From Polyporus tsugae (Eukaryota; Basidiomycota; Agaricomycetes; Polyporales; Polyporaceae), in contig JAHRBS010000006.1 of the NCBI GenBank assembly GCA_024305745.1, positions 932,501 to 996,500 on the forward strand: a DNA stretch of 64,000 nt, written 5' to 3'. The notes under the pieces were generated by a model. The model worked only from the letters and a program-made list of their open reading frames with translations, searched no databases and was not told the DNA's origin. The position numbers were made by a program, and so were the translations under genes. Positions 31,275 to 42,918 of the stretch are shown in pieces (the stretch's first letter is position 1; every line of letters begins with the position of its first letter).

Positions 31275-32958
31275 TCAAGGGTGCACGAGGATTTTCACTG
31301 CGGGTACCGTCAAACTCTGCCCATGTACTGGAAGGCCGACGTACCATGTTGGTCTTTCTCGTGAATGAGGGCTTGGATTCCCTTCTCCACCAAGTCTTCC
31401 AGCGGAATGCGCCTCGTAACCAAACTCGACAAGTCTTCGAAACGACCCTGACCGAGAGCGTCGAGCATCTCAGGATGATCATCTGCGTAAGCCACGCTGT
31501 CTGCGAACCAATGCAATTGATTTAACCGCATTCAGACCGGATGAGACCGATATACGCACTGGCGAGAGCGACCTCATTGAACATCAACATAGACATGTCG
31601 ACAACCGGTTTCTTCGACCATAGCGCCAAGTTCATGATCGTTCCCCCACGTCGAACGGCAAGCGTAGCAGTGTCCATCGTCGCCTGGGTGCCGCCACAGT
31701 CGAAGACCACGTCCACGCCGCGCTTATCCGTCGCTTGGCGAGTTTCCTTGACGACATCGACTCCGGCCGCCGCAACATTGAAGACTGCCGAGGCACCATG
31801 CTGTTCAGCGAGTTCGCACCGTTTCGTGGACCTTCCGGAAACGCCGACCCAAGCAGCGTCGAAAACCCTATTCTGGACATAAGCAGTCGAGACCATACAC
31901 TGGTGGACGTAGCTGCTCACCTGAGAACCTTCAAGAGGAGAATGGCGATCTACCAAAATCGTCAATACCAACAGAACATGAGCAGGAGACGAGTAACACC
32001 AACCGGCCCAGCACCGAGGATCAGCGCCGAGTCCCCCGCTTTGAAGTTTGCTTTCTTGACAGCGTGCCATCCAACCGCTAGAGGTTCCATCATGGCACCA
32101 ACCTCCACTGACGATGGAATGAGAGATCATCAAAGACTGCATGGATTGGACTCACAGGAGGTTCCGGGGGGAAGGACATGAGCGAGCATTTGGTCGACCA
32201 CCACGTACTCTGACAGACCGCCATCTCCGCCGGACGCACCCTGAATCCCTTTCAGCAAAGTGCCTGGCTAGTCGGGATGGATACATACAATGAATGCTAT
32301 GCGAGGACACAAATTACGAGTTCCAGGAGTTGAACAATAGCCACAGGTCGGCTGCATGCAGGTCATGTACGGCTCTCTGCATAAAACGGTCAGCGAGTTG
32401 TTATGAAGAAATGCCGGACTGTGAAGGACGAACATGGTGACATTCTGGCCCACCGAAAGGCGGGTTGTGTCTACATTGGCACCTAATTCAACAACGGTGC
32501 CCGAAAACCTGGTGAATTTTTAATGTTATTCAGTAGAACTAGGCCAACAGCCTTCGATGAACACCGGCTACGTACTCATGTCCCATGACGAAAGGCAAGG
32601 TTTTATTCGGGACGGCGTCGGGGTGTGATTCGGTAGTAGAGGGTAATGTACCCAGCACGTCCTCGTGGTAAAAAAGTAAATCCGAGCCGCATACTGCACG
32701 AGTTGGATCAGTACGTCTCAGACTAGGTGGATACTCCACTTACTTCCGCACCTGCAGTACCACGCCAATGAGCGGTCCGTTCCCCACTGAGCCCCAGACA
32801 CTCACCAAGCGACCTGGCATATTGTAAGGAGACTGTTTCGGGGAGGAGACCATGAATGCATTACCCACCTTGATCTTGACTTGACCCGGGCCAACAACAG
32901 GTTCTGGGATGTTATCGAGGCGAAGGTCGCCAGGTCCATAATAGCGTATGGCCCTCAT
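31275..32958 (-). CDS. Zinc-dependent alcohol / 2,3-butanediol dehydrogenase, about eleven exons
   Basis: Starts MRAIRYYGPGDLRLDNIPEP at 32958. Family order: CGICGSDLLFYHED (catalytic zinc site), FVMGHE (zinc ligand), FSGTVVELGANVD, PTCGYC...NLCP (structural zinc cysteines), GASGGDGGLSEYVVV, EPLAVGWHAVKKA, ILGAGP (NAD-binding loop), WVGVSG, VDVVFDCGG, ending VKILVHP. It is closest to fungal (R,R)-butanediol dehydrogenases, which interconvert acetoin and butanediol with NAD(H) in the cytosol. Odd points: exon 2 keeps frame only with nine extra nucleotides (AWYCRCGIC where relatives have AWCGIC), and two donors are weak (GTCCTT, GTTGGT). The gene may be starting to decay, or my exon edges are off. 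Confidence 0.7.
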
Positions 32959-33132
32959 GACAGCAGGAAAGGATGACCAGACGTCGCGCATTGTTCTGTT
33001 GGCTTATAAAGCTATCGCTATCAGGCTGGTGCTTCTCATGAATACGGATCCAATACGTGGTCCCCCGGCTTCCATACGGCATCTGCGGATGGGCCGGTTA
33101 GTCAAGGGGGGCCGTGAACAACTTGATCAGCA
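32959..33132. promoter_or_regulatory. Promoter side of the dehydrogenase gene
   Basis: TTATAAAGC near 33003-33011 reads GCTTTATAA on the minus strand, 45 nt before the ATG, and is a reasonable TATA box. Confidence 0.4.
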
Positions 33133-33227
33133 TGTACAGTCGTTCACCGGCCCTTCAAACACGAAAAACTTGTCCGAAGGACCGGTGAACGACTGTCATG
33201 TCCGAAGGGCCGGTGAACGACTGTACA
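33133..33227. repeat. 28-bp tandem duplication with a perfect 24-bp inverted copy
   Basis: Units 33171-33198 and 33199-33226 are adjacent direct repeats (TGTCCGAAGG, then a/gCCGGTGAACGACTGT) with one internal difference. The segment 33133-33156 is the exact reverse complement of 33204-33227. The whole can fold into a hairpin with a 47-nt loop, or alternatively pair with the other unit. Confidence 0.9.
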
Positions 33228-33492
33228 CACCTCGGGTGCTCGGAATCATCGAAATATAGAACTGTCATCTGATCATACCGTACAATACAAAAAAACGGTG
33301 ATCGGTAAACACGGAGAACGTATGTCCGTAATGACATACGGCGATGACATTGTGGACTGTTTCTCGGATACGGCCTACCAGACGGCAACGGAACCTACGT
33401 ATACAAAGTACACGCCTTCTTACCACACGTTCACGAAACCAAAGGATCGGAGCACCAGCCCTCCGCCAGGTTGTGTGCATCACCACACGCAT

Positions 33493-35025
33493 TCACTGCG
33501 CCGCCGCAGGCTGCAGCTGAAACACCTCGTTCACCGCACGCGCGACCAACTGCTCGTCCGGCCTCTCCGACGATGTATACCTCGAGCCGTACCTGCGCTG
33601 CTGGTACAGCGCGTACTCCTCCGCGCGCAGCACCTCGCGCGCCCGCCCCACCTGCGCGGTGACACGCGCCCCCAAGCGCTCCGCCTCGCCGTCGTCGAGC
33701 GGGGCGGGGCGGCGGACGAGCTCCGCGTACGCGGGGCCAAGCCAGGCGGGGAGGTCGTGCTCCCGCGCGAGGAGGACCGCGTCGACGGGCGCGAGCGCCG
33801 TGCGCCGTGCCGAGAGCTCGCGAATCGCGTGTTCTCGGATCTTTGCGAAGTGTAGCAGGGTCGAGATGCGCAGGAGGCTGACCCAGTCTGCCAGCGAGAC
33901 GGACGCGGGGTCGTAGATGCTGTCATGTTGTTATAGGCGTCAGATAACAGGCATGGAAGGAGATACGAAGACGGGAAAGAGCGCACCCGGTGTACATGAA
34001 TCCTAGCAGGGTGTCGAATGCCTGCCGGGTGACGTTCTCGGGCAGAGGGAGGGGCCGTTCGTCCGCGTGTCCCATCGCGTCAGCGTCGTCCGATAGGACC
34101 CCGCGGAAAAAGTCCGAGTGTTGCTCGAGCAGATACTTGTGTACCCTGTACAGCGAACCTTCAACCTTATACAGCGCGCGAACAGTAAGTCTTCCGTATA
34201 TCATGACGTTCCAGTGCCAGTGTGTGCTGATCTGCGCACCTTCAGAACGACCATAGAACCCTGCATGTAGAACAGCGGGTGCTTCGGGTAGCCGGAACTG
34301 CTGGAACCCGCACACTCCGTGGATTGGGCCCGGTTCCCTGGTGCCGCATGGTTCTCCGTCGATTTCAACGCAGGCAGCCTCGGACGCGGAACAGGGAGTG
34401 CCTTCTTGGTAGGCGGGGACTGTGTCTTGAGTACGATTTGTCCAGAATTCCTGCCGAGATTGGGAAGCGGAGGGGGCGGAGGAGGCGTCACAAAGGACGG
34501 AAGGGCTGGAAGAGGAGCTGGCGTAGGATCTGGCGTTCGTGCGGGACTGGAGTCAGTTGTAGTCGGGAGGCTTCGAACGCCCACCCGCGAGCTCCCAAGG
34601 CTCGGCAGGGGACGTGGGCTTGGGCAGAGCACCGGTGAGGTGAAGCCCGAACTCATAGGGAACGGAACGGGGTCGGAGGAGGACTTGTCGTCAAGTTTCT
34701 GGTGGGGGACGATCTCCATGGAGGAAGCTGGGCTAGGGGTGCGCCAGCTGGGATCCGCGCGCTGGATTATCAAAGGGTGCGATTGGAGCCCGCGGAGGAA
34801 ATCAGGGTGCTCGGGGAGGGGCGAAAAGGTCGTGTTCGTGCGCAGCTGGGGGTACCTTTCCTGCGAGGGGATGAGTGGGAGCGAGCGTGCATGGGCGGGA
34901 TCCTTCCGCGAGACAGGCATCCCCTCGTACGGCGCCCAGTACGCGGGGCTGGGAGGAGGGCCGGGGGATGGAAGCGGGCTAGAGTCGGGGCCCCAAGGCG
35001 AAGGCAGTCGGCTGATAGGTTCCAT
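33493..35025 (-). CDS. BTB/POZ domain protein 1, three exons, 463 aa
   Basis: Exons 34240-35025, 33987-34165 and 33493-33919. Residues 1-235 are Ser/Pro-rich and disordered, with a polyproline run (TPPPPPPLPN). The BTB domain follows: FYMQGSMVVLKVEGSLYRVHKYLLEQHSDFF split over two exons, PLPENVTRQAFDTLLGFMYTG, then a helical part with LLRISTLLHFAKIREHAI and LAREHDLPAW. BTB domains mediate dimerisation and often recruit Cul3; no partner domain is visible. A paralogue with the same intron positions and an identical 179-nt middle exon length is at 50568-52589. Cellular role unknown. Confidence 0.88.
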
Positions 35026-35582
35026 GGTCTTGACACAGAGCGAATGGCGAGATGGTGGAGAAAGAACAGGGCAGCTGGAGGGATGAGGAATAAGTATGGT
35101 ACACTGCCCTCATATGTAGTGAGTGCAAGTGCAATGCGGGTGAGGCATGTTCGCAAGTCGCCTGAGAGGCGCCCAGATAGCGTCGGAGCGGTGGCGACTC
35201 CTGCTGCGCTGCATGTTCACCGCAAAGCGAGTCACCGCATTGTATCAAGAAGGCAGGCTTGCGAGGCAGTCGCAAGGCAACCTAGACGGACTTGCAGACG
35301 AGGTATCTACGACGGCGTGCGACTTGGCTGAGCACGCCAATGAGCAGCCCAGCGACAATGCATTGTCAGCAATGAATCATCTCAAGTGACGAGTAACGAA
35401 ACAACTCACCTCAAGTGTTCTCCTATTGCTTACCTCGAGAGCGACATCAGACCCCACACAGTGCATTTCTTTCCGAGTCACTGCCTCCAGCGCTAATACC
35501 ATGTTCGGCTGTCGTCAGGCTGAAACGCACCATACCACCACAGCGGGCGTGTCCTCGTAGCGAGCGAGGATTCATCGTGTAC
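35026..35582. other. Intergenic region
   Basis: Promoter side of BTB gene 1 and 3' side of SMP3. No gene or repeat recognised. Confidence 0.45.
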
Positions 35583-37918
35583 TTAAGAGGAAACAGTACT
35601 GTTCAAGCACGTCTGATCAACCTCGAAGATCCCAAGACTCAGCCCGTCCTTCCATCCAACCTCTATCGCCTCACTGAGGTGGTCCAAATCGAGGTGCGGG
35701 AAAACGCGATCGCATTCTGTCAAACAAGCTCGCGCGAGCTCCCCGAGGTCACTGATGGAGTGGAAAGGTACAACCAGCAGTGTCGTCAACGGTCTTGAGG
35801 TAGGAGGGGGCCGTCGGAGGCCCTGTACGACCTTGTCGCCAGGCGCACCAGAGAAGTCGAAGACTTCGACAGCCTTCGATGTGTGATCTATCACAGATAA
35901 GGGGTCAGATTGAACGATGAAGATGAATGAGCGGTGAGCCGTACCTGACTGTCGCACAGCTAAGAGATGACGGGGTGGCATGTACGTCTTCCAGTACACG
36001 ACGCGGTAGTCATGCGCGGTAAGCCCGGTGGCGGGGTCGTAGACGATGTCGTGAACCCGAAATAGTGATGGCACCACACCTCCTTGATGCAGGACGCCGA
36101 ACAGCACAGCGAGCACTACATTCGAGACAATCCATGTGACCTGAAAAGTATATATCAGAGGCGCATATAGTCGGAAGAAATAGGCTTATTACCCAGAACG
36201 GCTTGCCCGCGCGCAGGATACGACCGTTGCCAACCACTAGGGCTACCATCGGGGCAACCAATGGGATCAAGAAACGAGGTTCCTGATGGGGCTGGATGGA
36301 CAACAACGTCGTTCCCGACCATCTGACCCAGTTGAGGACTTTTCACGATACGTCAGGCATACACACATACACTTGGACAGGGTAGTCAAATATAACGCTT
36401 CGATGAGCGACTCGGCGAGGGATTCTGGGACGATTCGTTGTCGGCAAATCCCCACGGAATCGCCTGGATACTTTGACCACCCCGATCGCAAGAGGTGGAT
36501 TCTGTCGTCGGTTCCGTCAAACGCTGGTTGATGCGCGTTGCGGCAGGGGACAGGGAATCGAGTACACAGAATCGCAATTCGAGGGGCCGGTGCACCTCCA
36601 GAAGAGCACCGGCGCGATTCCCCGCAAATCACATCCTAAATCGTTTCCCCGAATCGCCCATCGAATCATCATATTTGACTAACCGTGAGAATATTGCTCA
36701 CCTTTCTGCATAGTCTCTATCACACCGAGCTTGACCTTGTCTTTCTCCTTGCTCTTCTCGGCAGTACGGGGATACGTGTGGTCCAATTCGGCCCAGAATA
36801 CGTAGAGGAGCAGGGCAGGAGTAGCGATCATCGGGAAATTCACGACCAGGTGTAACCATCGTGGATGCAGGCCATGTTGCGCGAGGTTGGAAGGGAGAAG
36901 GTTATAACGCAGAAAGTTTAACGGAGTCACTTCGATGGCACGGAGCGGGTCCATATTAGATTCCTGCGAGTGAGCGAAGTAGGCCGTATCGGCGTATACG
37001 AAGCCAATGGCGGCGGTGATTGCCACAAGTAAGGAAGGAGCGACAAGTCTCGTCCAGACGGAGATCGAGAACCTAGACTGGCGTAGACTCCACTTCAAGA
37101 CCTCAAGGGCGACTGGTAGAAAGAAGGCAGCAAAGGTGATCCGAGTAAAGAGACCGCAGACGGTCACACATGCGAGCATTGCGAGGTACCCGGCACCAGT
37201 CTACATGAAGTGGTCAGCGGGATCGTTGGCCATATCGAAAGATGTGGCTCAAACCTTGCTAAGTGACCTGAGACTTTCAACCACGAGTAACTTCCGCAGA
37301 AGCAGTAAAGAGACAGCGAGAAATATACTTTCGATGGAGTTTGAGAACGGGCGGACCTGATAGGTATGAACGACGTAGGACGACCCCAGCAAGACCAAGG
37401 CAAACATGCGCGAGGATTCATAGCTGAGATGGTAGACGACATAATCTGGGACAAGGTTGGATACGAATGAGACCAATAGGGGGATGAACGCACCCAGAAG
37501 GAAGGATGAGCCGAGGAACGACAGTCGCTCCGCTGCGAAAATCGCTCTTGGGGAGGGCGATACTCCTGAGAGAAGTGAGACATTAAACTTGGGGACCAAG
37601 ATAAAACTGACCTCGAGAAAAAACCCTCAAGATCGAAAACGGTACTCCAGTAGTCACCCAGGCCGGGACAATTGAACGACACGGAAAGAAGGGGTCCCAT
37701 TCCCAGGCCAACCAGGTGTGTAAGTTAAGGGTCTGACCTAGGCTGTGTTCAACGCGCATTCATAAGGATGCGAGGAATATCTTACCGGCTATGGCCTCGC
37801 CATTCTGAAAGTACTCGTCTGGGTGGATGTAGCCTGTTCCAAAAAGTGCGAAGCAGAGCCGCAAGAATACTAGGCCGATGTAAACTTCCAGGAGCTTCCT
37901 TTGCCAGAAGTTATGCAT
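35583..37918 (-). CDS. SMP3: GPI mannosyltransferase IV (Smp3/PIG-Z), seven exons, 571 aa
   Basis: This ER membrane enzyme (GT22) adds the fourth mannose to the GPI anchor precursor using dolichol-phosphate-mannose. Exons: 37786-37918, 37612-37737, 37255-37565, 36702-37200, 36193-36338, 35945-36140, 35583-35887. Motifs: GYIHPDEYFQ with the acidic pair of the first lumenal loop, HTWLAWEWDPFFPCRSIVP, LTRITF-like CGLFTRITFAAFF, SIQPHQEPRFLIPL and FGVLHQGGVVP. Many hydrophobic helices are present. An ATG 63 nt further upstream (37981) is also in frame; the shorter start places the first helix at the N-terminus. Intron 4 (36339-36701) is 363 nt because a MITE sits in it; the other introns are 46-57 nt. 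Confidence 0.93.
36380..36684. mobile_element. MITE in SMP3 intron 4, about 300 bp
   Basis: Terminal inverted repeats of about 45 bp begin TAGTCAAATAT at both ends and match at about 80%, e.g. CTTCGATGAGCGACTCGGC against ATTCGATGGGCGATTCGGG. The flanking dinucleotide TA at 36383-36384 and 36680-36681 fits a Tc1/mariner-type target duplication, but the palindrome continues two bases further, so this is not certain. No transposase frame is present. Removing it leaves an intron of normal length. Confidence 0.75.
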
Positions 37919-38158
37919 TATGCAGGAGCATAGAGGCGAAAAGGCCAGAGGAGGGGAGTAGTAGGAGGTTGCGGTCGTCACGGTCGTTGGCGGTTGTGCC
38001 GCAGAACGACTGACAAGGCTCGGCGCTCCGAAGGGTGGTGGGCGCTTTAGGTACTTAGGCTGTATTCTACCGTCATCCGACTCCTCGTCGCGTCTCCAGT
38101 CGAGTCTTTTGCGCGTCGTCCAACGCTCTCTGGCAACTACTCACCGGGGACCTGAAAC

Positions 38159-38680
38159 TTGTGCGTCCGCAGCCCCACTTCCTACATCTTTGGTCCCTGT
38201 CCCGGCTGCCTTCTCTCCGCGACTGATACACAGGCCGTTCTCGTCGGGTGCGGTCCAAGACACGACCGTGCTCGTGTTGTCTTGACTAACAGACGAAAGT
38301 GTCGCAGGAATTGGTGCGTTCAACTGTTCTACGAAGTTCGAACTGCGAATTGGAGCCCTACTGCGGACTTTATAGTGAGTTCCTCTGTTTATGGTTGTTC
38401 TTTTCATCTACCTGTCGATTCCACCCGCAATCCCACATACATGAAGGATGGAGAGAGGGGGCTCACATTTTGCATGCTTTGTGGGTCTTTCTACGGCTCC
38501 AAACGCGATGTCTGCGGTTGTAACACCGTTGGCGGTGGTCAGTGGCCCGAGAGCAATCAGTCGTACTGGGAGCCGTTAGGGAAACGGATGGGCCCGAAAG
38601 GCAATTTGGTGTATGTAAATGGAGAGGACGTTTACATCGGTTCCCAGAAGGACAAAGATCCGGAGGTCCTTGTCGAATAA
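38159..38680 (+). CDS. Possible small protein with a CxxC motif; model uncertain
   Basis: A plus-strand frame ends at 38680 with LTFCMLCGSFYGSKRDVCGC and a hydrophilic tail. Splicing GTGAGT (38372) to ATGAAG (38446) keeps the frame and removes an unlikely segment. On the minus strand, 38141-38407 is also open and ends at a good GTGAGTAG donor, so the coding strand is not settled. I recognise no family. Confidence 0.3.
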   Translation: MCVRSPTSYIFGPCPGCLLSATDTQAVLVGCGPRHDRARVVLTNRRKCRRNWCVQLFYEVRTANWSPTADFIVSSSVYGCSFHLPVDSTRNPTYMKDGERGLTFCMLCGSFYGSKRDVCGCNTVGGGQWPESNQSYWEPLGKRMGPKGNLVYVNGEDVYIGSQKDKDPEVLVE

Positions 38681-38869
38681 TTCACCTTGGTAGGGATGGG
38701 GTGTTCTCGACACTATGTGTCGACCTTGTTCTTGCTTGATGACGGGGCTGCAACCTCACTTCTACTGTATCGCTGACTACGTCGTCTTCCTATCTGTAGG
38801 TACCACACATTACGCCCTTTCCCTACATACGGCTCAACGCCATCTCGGTACTGTCGCCTCTTGACTCGC

Positions 38870-40212
38870 ATGTTACGCAATCTGTTCCCGCTCCGCCGAA
38901 CACCACGAGCTCCTCAGCCGACGCCAACATGCCGACAAGATCTTCGTCGAGTCTCCTCTCCTATACCACGTACTCATAAAGGCTGTCTTTATTCAACCTC
39001 ACAAGCTGAAAGCTCCCCAAAACACTACATCCAACACTCGATCCGCACCCTCCACCCTGCCTTTGTCACCAAAGCCGACTATGTCCACTTCCCGGCCGAC
39101 CAAGACCACTGCTACGTCTGGGACGCCTACGCCCCCTCTACCCCGATCTCCACCGCGCCCAACGACCCGTCGCAACGCCGGCCGTTCACCATCGTCCGCG
39201 CGGGCGACGGCAGGCCGTTCCCCGGGGGCCTCGGCGGGTACTTCTACTACTACATCCCCACGGGGCCTGCACCCCCAACCGCAGGCGAAATCCGCTTCCG
39301 CTCTGTGCCCGGCGTGTCCCCCGAGTCCTTCAACCAGGGCCACAACTTCGTCGCGAACCCTGACCACGGCCTCCCCTGGCACCTCACGCTCCCCACAATC
39401 GCCACGCGCGACTCGCACCAAGTCTTCCGCAACATGCTGCTTGGTGACCGGCTCATCACGCGCGAAGTGCTCGCGCGTGCAGCGGAGATGGGCAAGGAGC
39501 TCGCAACGGCGCGGATCGGCGGGATGGGGGGCAAGATCCCGGTCGTGCATAGCTTCGGGCAGCCGTGGTACATCGACTTCGGGAGCAATGTCCATTGGTG
39601 GCACTTCATGGGTGCGGACAGGGCGCACGTCCTTCCGCCCATGCCCAACATCTTCAGCTGGAAGGTGGGCAGGGACCGGACGCCATCCCCGTGGCTAGGT
39701 GCGCCCCTCGCTGCCTTGCCATCTTCTCCGCGCTATCTGACTGACTGTGCCCCCTTCATGTGGGGCGGACAGGCTCGGCGCTCTGCACGTTTCAGCCGGA
39801 CAAGCACCCGAGTCTGCGTGGGCGGCGCATCGTCCGCGCCAAGGTGCTCAAAATCCTGCGGCCCGTCGCGCAGAACCCCGAGTTCCCGCCCGAGCTCCGC
39901 TACCTCGTCTCCGCGCCCGAGGTAGCGCCGAGTGAGGGCCAGTTCCTCCGGCACGGGCTCACGCTCTGGCAATTTGATGTCGACGGTCAGAACGTCGACC
40001 GCGCGCGCAGGGAGGGCTTTGGCGCGCTGTTCGCGAACACGGGCTTGCCGCCGCTGAGGACGGAGCGAGCGCTGCGGCCACGCCCGCCTGGCGTGAAGGA
40101 GTCGGAGATGGCGGCTATTATCAGGAGTCGGAAGGGGGTGATGGACAGAGAGGGGGAGAAGGAAGAGAAGGATGGTCGGAGAAGGACGTTGCAGAGCCGG
40201 GTGCGGCGGTAG
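38870..40212 (+). CDS. Hypothetical protein with likely mitochondrial presequence, 422 aa
   Basis: Exons 38870-39698 and 39773-40212; the intron is GTGCGC to GGACAG. The N-terminus (MLRNLFPLRRTPRAPQPTP) is Arg-rich and lacks acidic residues for about 20 positions, which suits mitochondrial import. The body has conserved-looking segments (PGVSPESFNQGHNF, GLPWHLTLPTIATRD, VHSFGQPWYIDFGSN) and a basic C-terminal tail ending RTLQSRVRR. I do not recognise a domain. The composition suggests a soluble protein of basidiomycete-restricted distribution. Confidence 0.7.
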
Positions 40213-40794
40213 CTTGTGGCGGGAGGCAAGCAGCCAAAACCGTCCGGCGCTGCTGCTTCAGCTCGCCACACGCTGGATGATTTTGTTGGTATCGCTGCGA
40301 CTCAGGTGGCGTTCGGTATTGACTCGATATGTCTTCCGGATATGACTCTTCCGCAGCACAGATATATAATAGCTGGAGTTGGAACCCCTATATAGACTTT
40401 ACCTCGGCCTCCCTGACTGACCGTCACTGAGCACTCACGAAACTTTGCACCTTCACCAAACATTACCCCTTCCGAGGTTCGTTCCCTGCAACGCTCTCGG
40501 TCTTGATCGAGACTACTTACGTCCTAGTTGTCGGGGTAGTCTCCTTGCAAAAATGTCACTAGAGACGGTCCCCAAGGATGAGTTCCCGTTTTTCCACCTC
40601 TTGGAGCTGATTTCAACAGAACTACTTACGTCAGACATTATGCTGGTTAGTGCCAATACCTTGCTCGGTGTCTACAGTCGCTAACAAGAACAAATATGCT
40701 TTACCCGTCGGACATGATAGAATCCCCCAATCGATCAACAAATTTCTTGTTCGCGTGTTCGTCGCCTACACACGGATGACGCCACCATCCTTAG
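40213..40794. other. Gene-free stretch with a possible F-box 5' exon
   Basis: A short frame from ATG 40554 (MSLETVPKDEFPFFHLLELI) could be a first exon of the F-box gene, joined across an intron ending CCTTAG at 40794. The donor would be GTTAGT at about 40644 and the intron about 150 nt. This is a weak case. Confidence 0.3.
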
Positions 40795-42625
40795 AACCTT
40801 GAAACCTGACGACGTGCAGGGCTGGTGTCTCTCCAGGATCGCGGACTACCGGTCTCGCATCAGGGCTCTTCGAGCCCAACCTGACTCAGCTATGTACAAC
40901 GCCTCCTTCCACGAGTCTATCGTCCAACTCAAATCCAACATGTGTGCGCTCCGCTCCACATACAACGATGCAGCCCCCATCCACCGCAGCCTTCCCCCTG
41001 AAATTCTGCTGGAAATCTTCGCCAACTTCCATCACGATGGGACGCGGCGGGGACATGCCGCCTCGCGGGTCTGTCACCACTGGTACACTCTGCTGCAGTG
41101 CACCGCTCCATTCTGGAAAAGTTTACTCGGCCAGGACTTTCTAGGCGAACGGGAATCGCAATGGAAAACCGGCCGATTTAGGGCCGCGTTTTTCAAATCG
41201 GCCCCTTTGGACCTCTCCCTCTGTCTGCGCGGAATTCATCCTGCTACTGTGGACATCATTGCTCCCCACTCGCGTAGGATCTCCTCGATGGCGATTCAAG
41301 TCATGGGATAGTCTGAAGAGCGGGTACCACTTGACCGGTTCCTTCAACTGGACATGCCCATACTGCGAGAACTTGAAATACGTCATGGATGTTTCGCATC
41401 CTACAGGGCGTTTTCCCACATCGTCCGCTTCAAGTTTTCCACGTTCCCGCACCTCCGCACGCTTCGCCTCTCATGCATATACTCTGAACCCGCAGAGGCG
41501 TCACACACCGAGCTGAGGCATCTCGAGCTGAAGGATTGCTTGGGGCCCGTCGGCTCCGCTCCCCACACAGATCTGGATCTGCAAACTATTCTCGGCACCA
41601 TAAGGAACTGCCCCAACCTAGAGACGCTCTGCATCGCGGGGTCGTCGCCGAATACGTTGTCAGACTTGGATTTGCCTGTCGACGTCCCCAGGTTGCGTCA
41701 TATCATTCTCCGAATATCATCCCAGTCTACACGCGGCTTCCTCTCGCGCCTCGTTCTCCCTTTGACGACACTTCTTGATCTCGAGCCCTGTTTCCCATAC
41801 CCACGCGGCCTCCCCCTGCTCCCGCTCTCCACTAGTCTAGTCACACCGCTCGACCCACCGCCTGTCGCGGAGGTCGCCATGCACCTCAAGTTCGGCTACA
41901 AGAGGAACGCCGCGACATGGGAGGCGCAGGGGGCCGGAAGCCGACCCCTCCGCGTGTCGACTTTTAACTACGCGGACTTACACTCTCCCGACACCACCCT
42001 CACGTACACGGGGCAGGTCGTGGCCATATTCGCACCTGGGACGACAGTAACATCTCTGACAATCGCCGGTGCTCGCCGCGCGACCTCCAAGCCCTACTGG
42101 ACGGGCCTCCTAGCGGGCCTGCCGCACCTCGTACGCCTGGCGGTGGACGGCGGTGATGCTCGGGATGATCCCATGCTCTTCCCGCTACTCGCCAAGCCTC
42201 AGGAAGACGGAGTGTGCCTGTGCCCGATGCTGGCGGACCTGTCCGTCTTCTGGGACGAAGAGGCGCCTGACGCGACGACGCCGTCTACGACTGTCGATGC
42301 CAGCTATCCGTCACCCGCACAAACTTACGAAGCCGGCTATCCGCCACTGGCACGGACTGACGAAGCGTTGTTTCGGCAGCCCTACGGGCCCGCCGAGACG
42401 CACGCGTATTGTCGTGTCCTAGACCTGTGTCTTCGCGGCAGAGCAAAGCACGGCTGCCGTCCGCTCCATGCCCTCTCAGTCTCTATTTGGGACTACGAGG
42501 AGGTGCAGGGTCTTCGCGGCGCAGGCCGTGAGGGAGCATTGACAGTGGAAGCAATGTTGCGCGAAGGCTTGAGGGATTTGGTCGAAGAGGTATCTGTTGA
42601 GCTGCAGTCACGGTGGGAAGTCTGA
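40795..42625 (+). pseudogene. F-box/leucine-rich-repeat gene interrupted by one in-frame TAG
   Basis: An F-box (SLPPEILLEIFANF, ASRVCHHWYTLLQ, PFWKSLL) is followed by a variable linker and degenerate LRR-like sequence (PILRELEIRHGCF, PHLRTLRLSCIY, CPNLETLCIAGSS, VPRLRHIILRISS) to the stop at 42625. Both parts are in the same frame. They are separated only by TAG at 41309-41311, in a stretch that otherwise reads through (AIQVMG, stop, SEERVPLDRFLQLDMP). No GT-AG intron of workable length and phase removes the stop. F-box proteins select substrates for SCF ubiquitin ligases, and basidiomycetes carry large rapidly changing families. Either a young pseudogene or a sequencing error. The start is not fixed; no ATG precedes the F-box closely except the internal one at residue 34. 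Confidence 0.75.
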
Positions 42626-42918
42626 GCCGTGGAGTATGATGTCCACATGCCTGCCTATATTGTATTAGCATTGCCGCGTATCCCTTCGGGCTAGGTGCGT
42701 CAATCTATCGTTGCGATGGGGCTCTGCGTGTGCAGTGGTACTCATATGGTTGCTTGTGTTCTACAGAGATGTACAATACAAGGCGGGCGGGGGTGGGCAT
42801 AAGTACAATACGAGACAATCTAATGGAGGCGATAATCCAAGGAGGAAACGAAGACCGAGAAAGCGCACTCGGAGCCAAACTGCGAACCCGCAGCACACAA
42901 CCTTGCATGTTTCGGTGC
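42626..42918. other. Short convergent intergenic region
   Basis: 3' flanks of the F-box and MARVEL-like genes; nothing else seen. Confidence 0.4.

Noticed and set aside
33133..33227. Possible CRISPR-like repeats
   Set aside because: Only two direct units, adjacent with no spacers, in a eukaryotic nuclear context.
40445..40684. Independent small gene before the F-box
   Set aside because: Better read as a possible first exon of the F-box gene; no stand-alone features.
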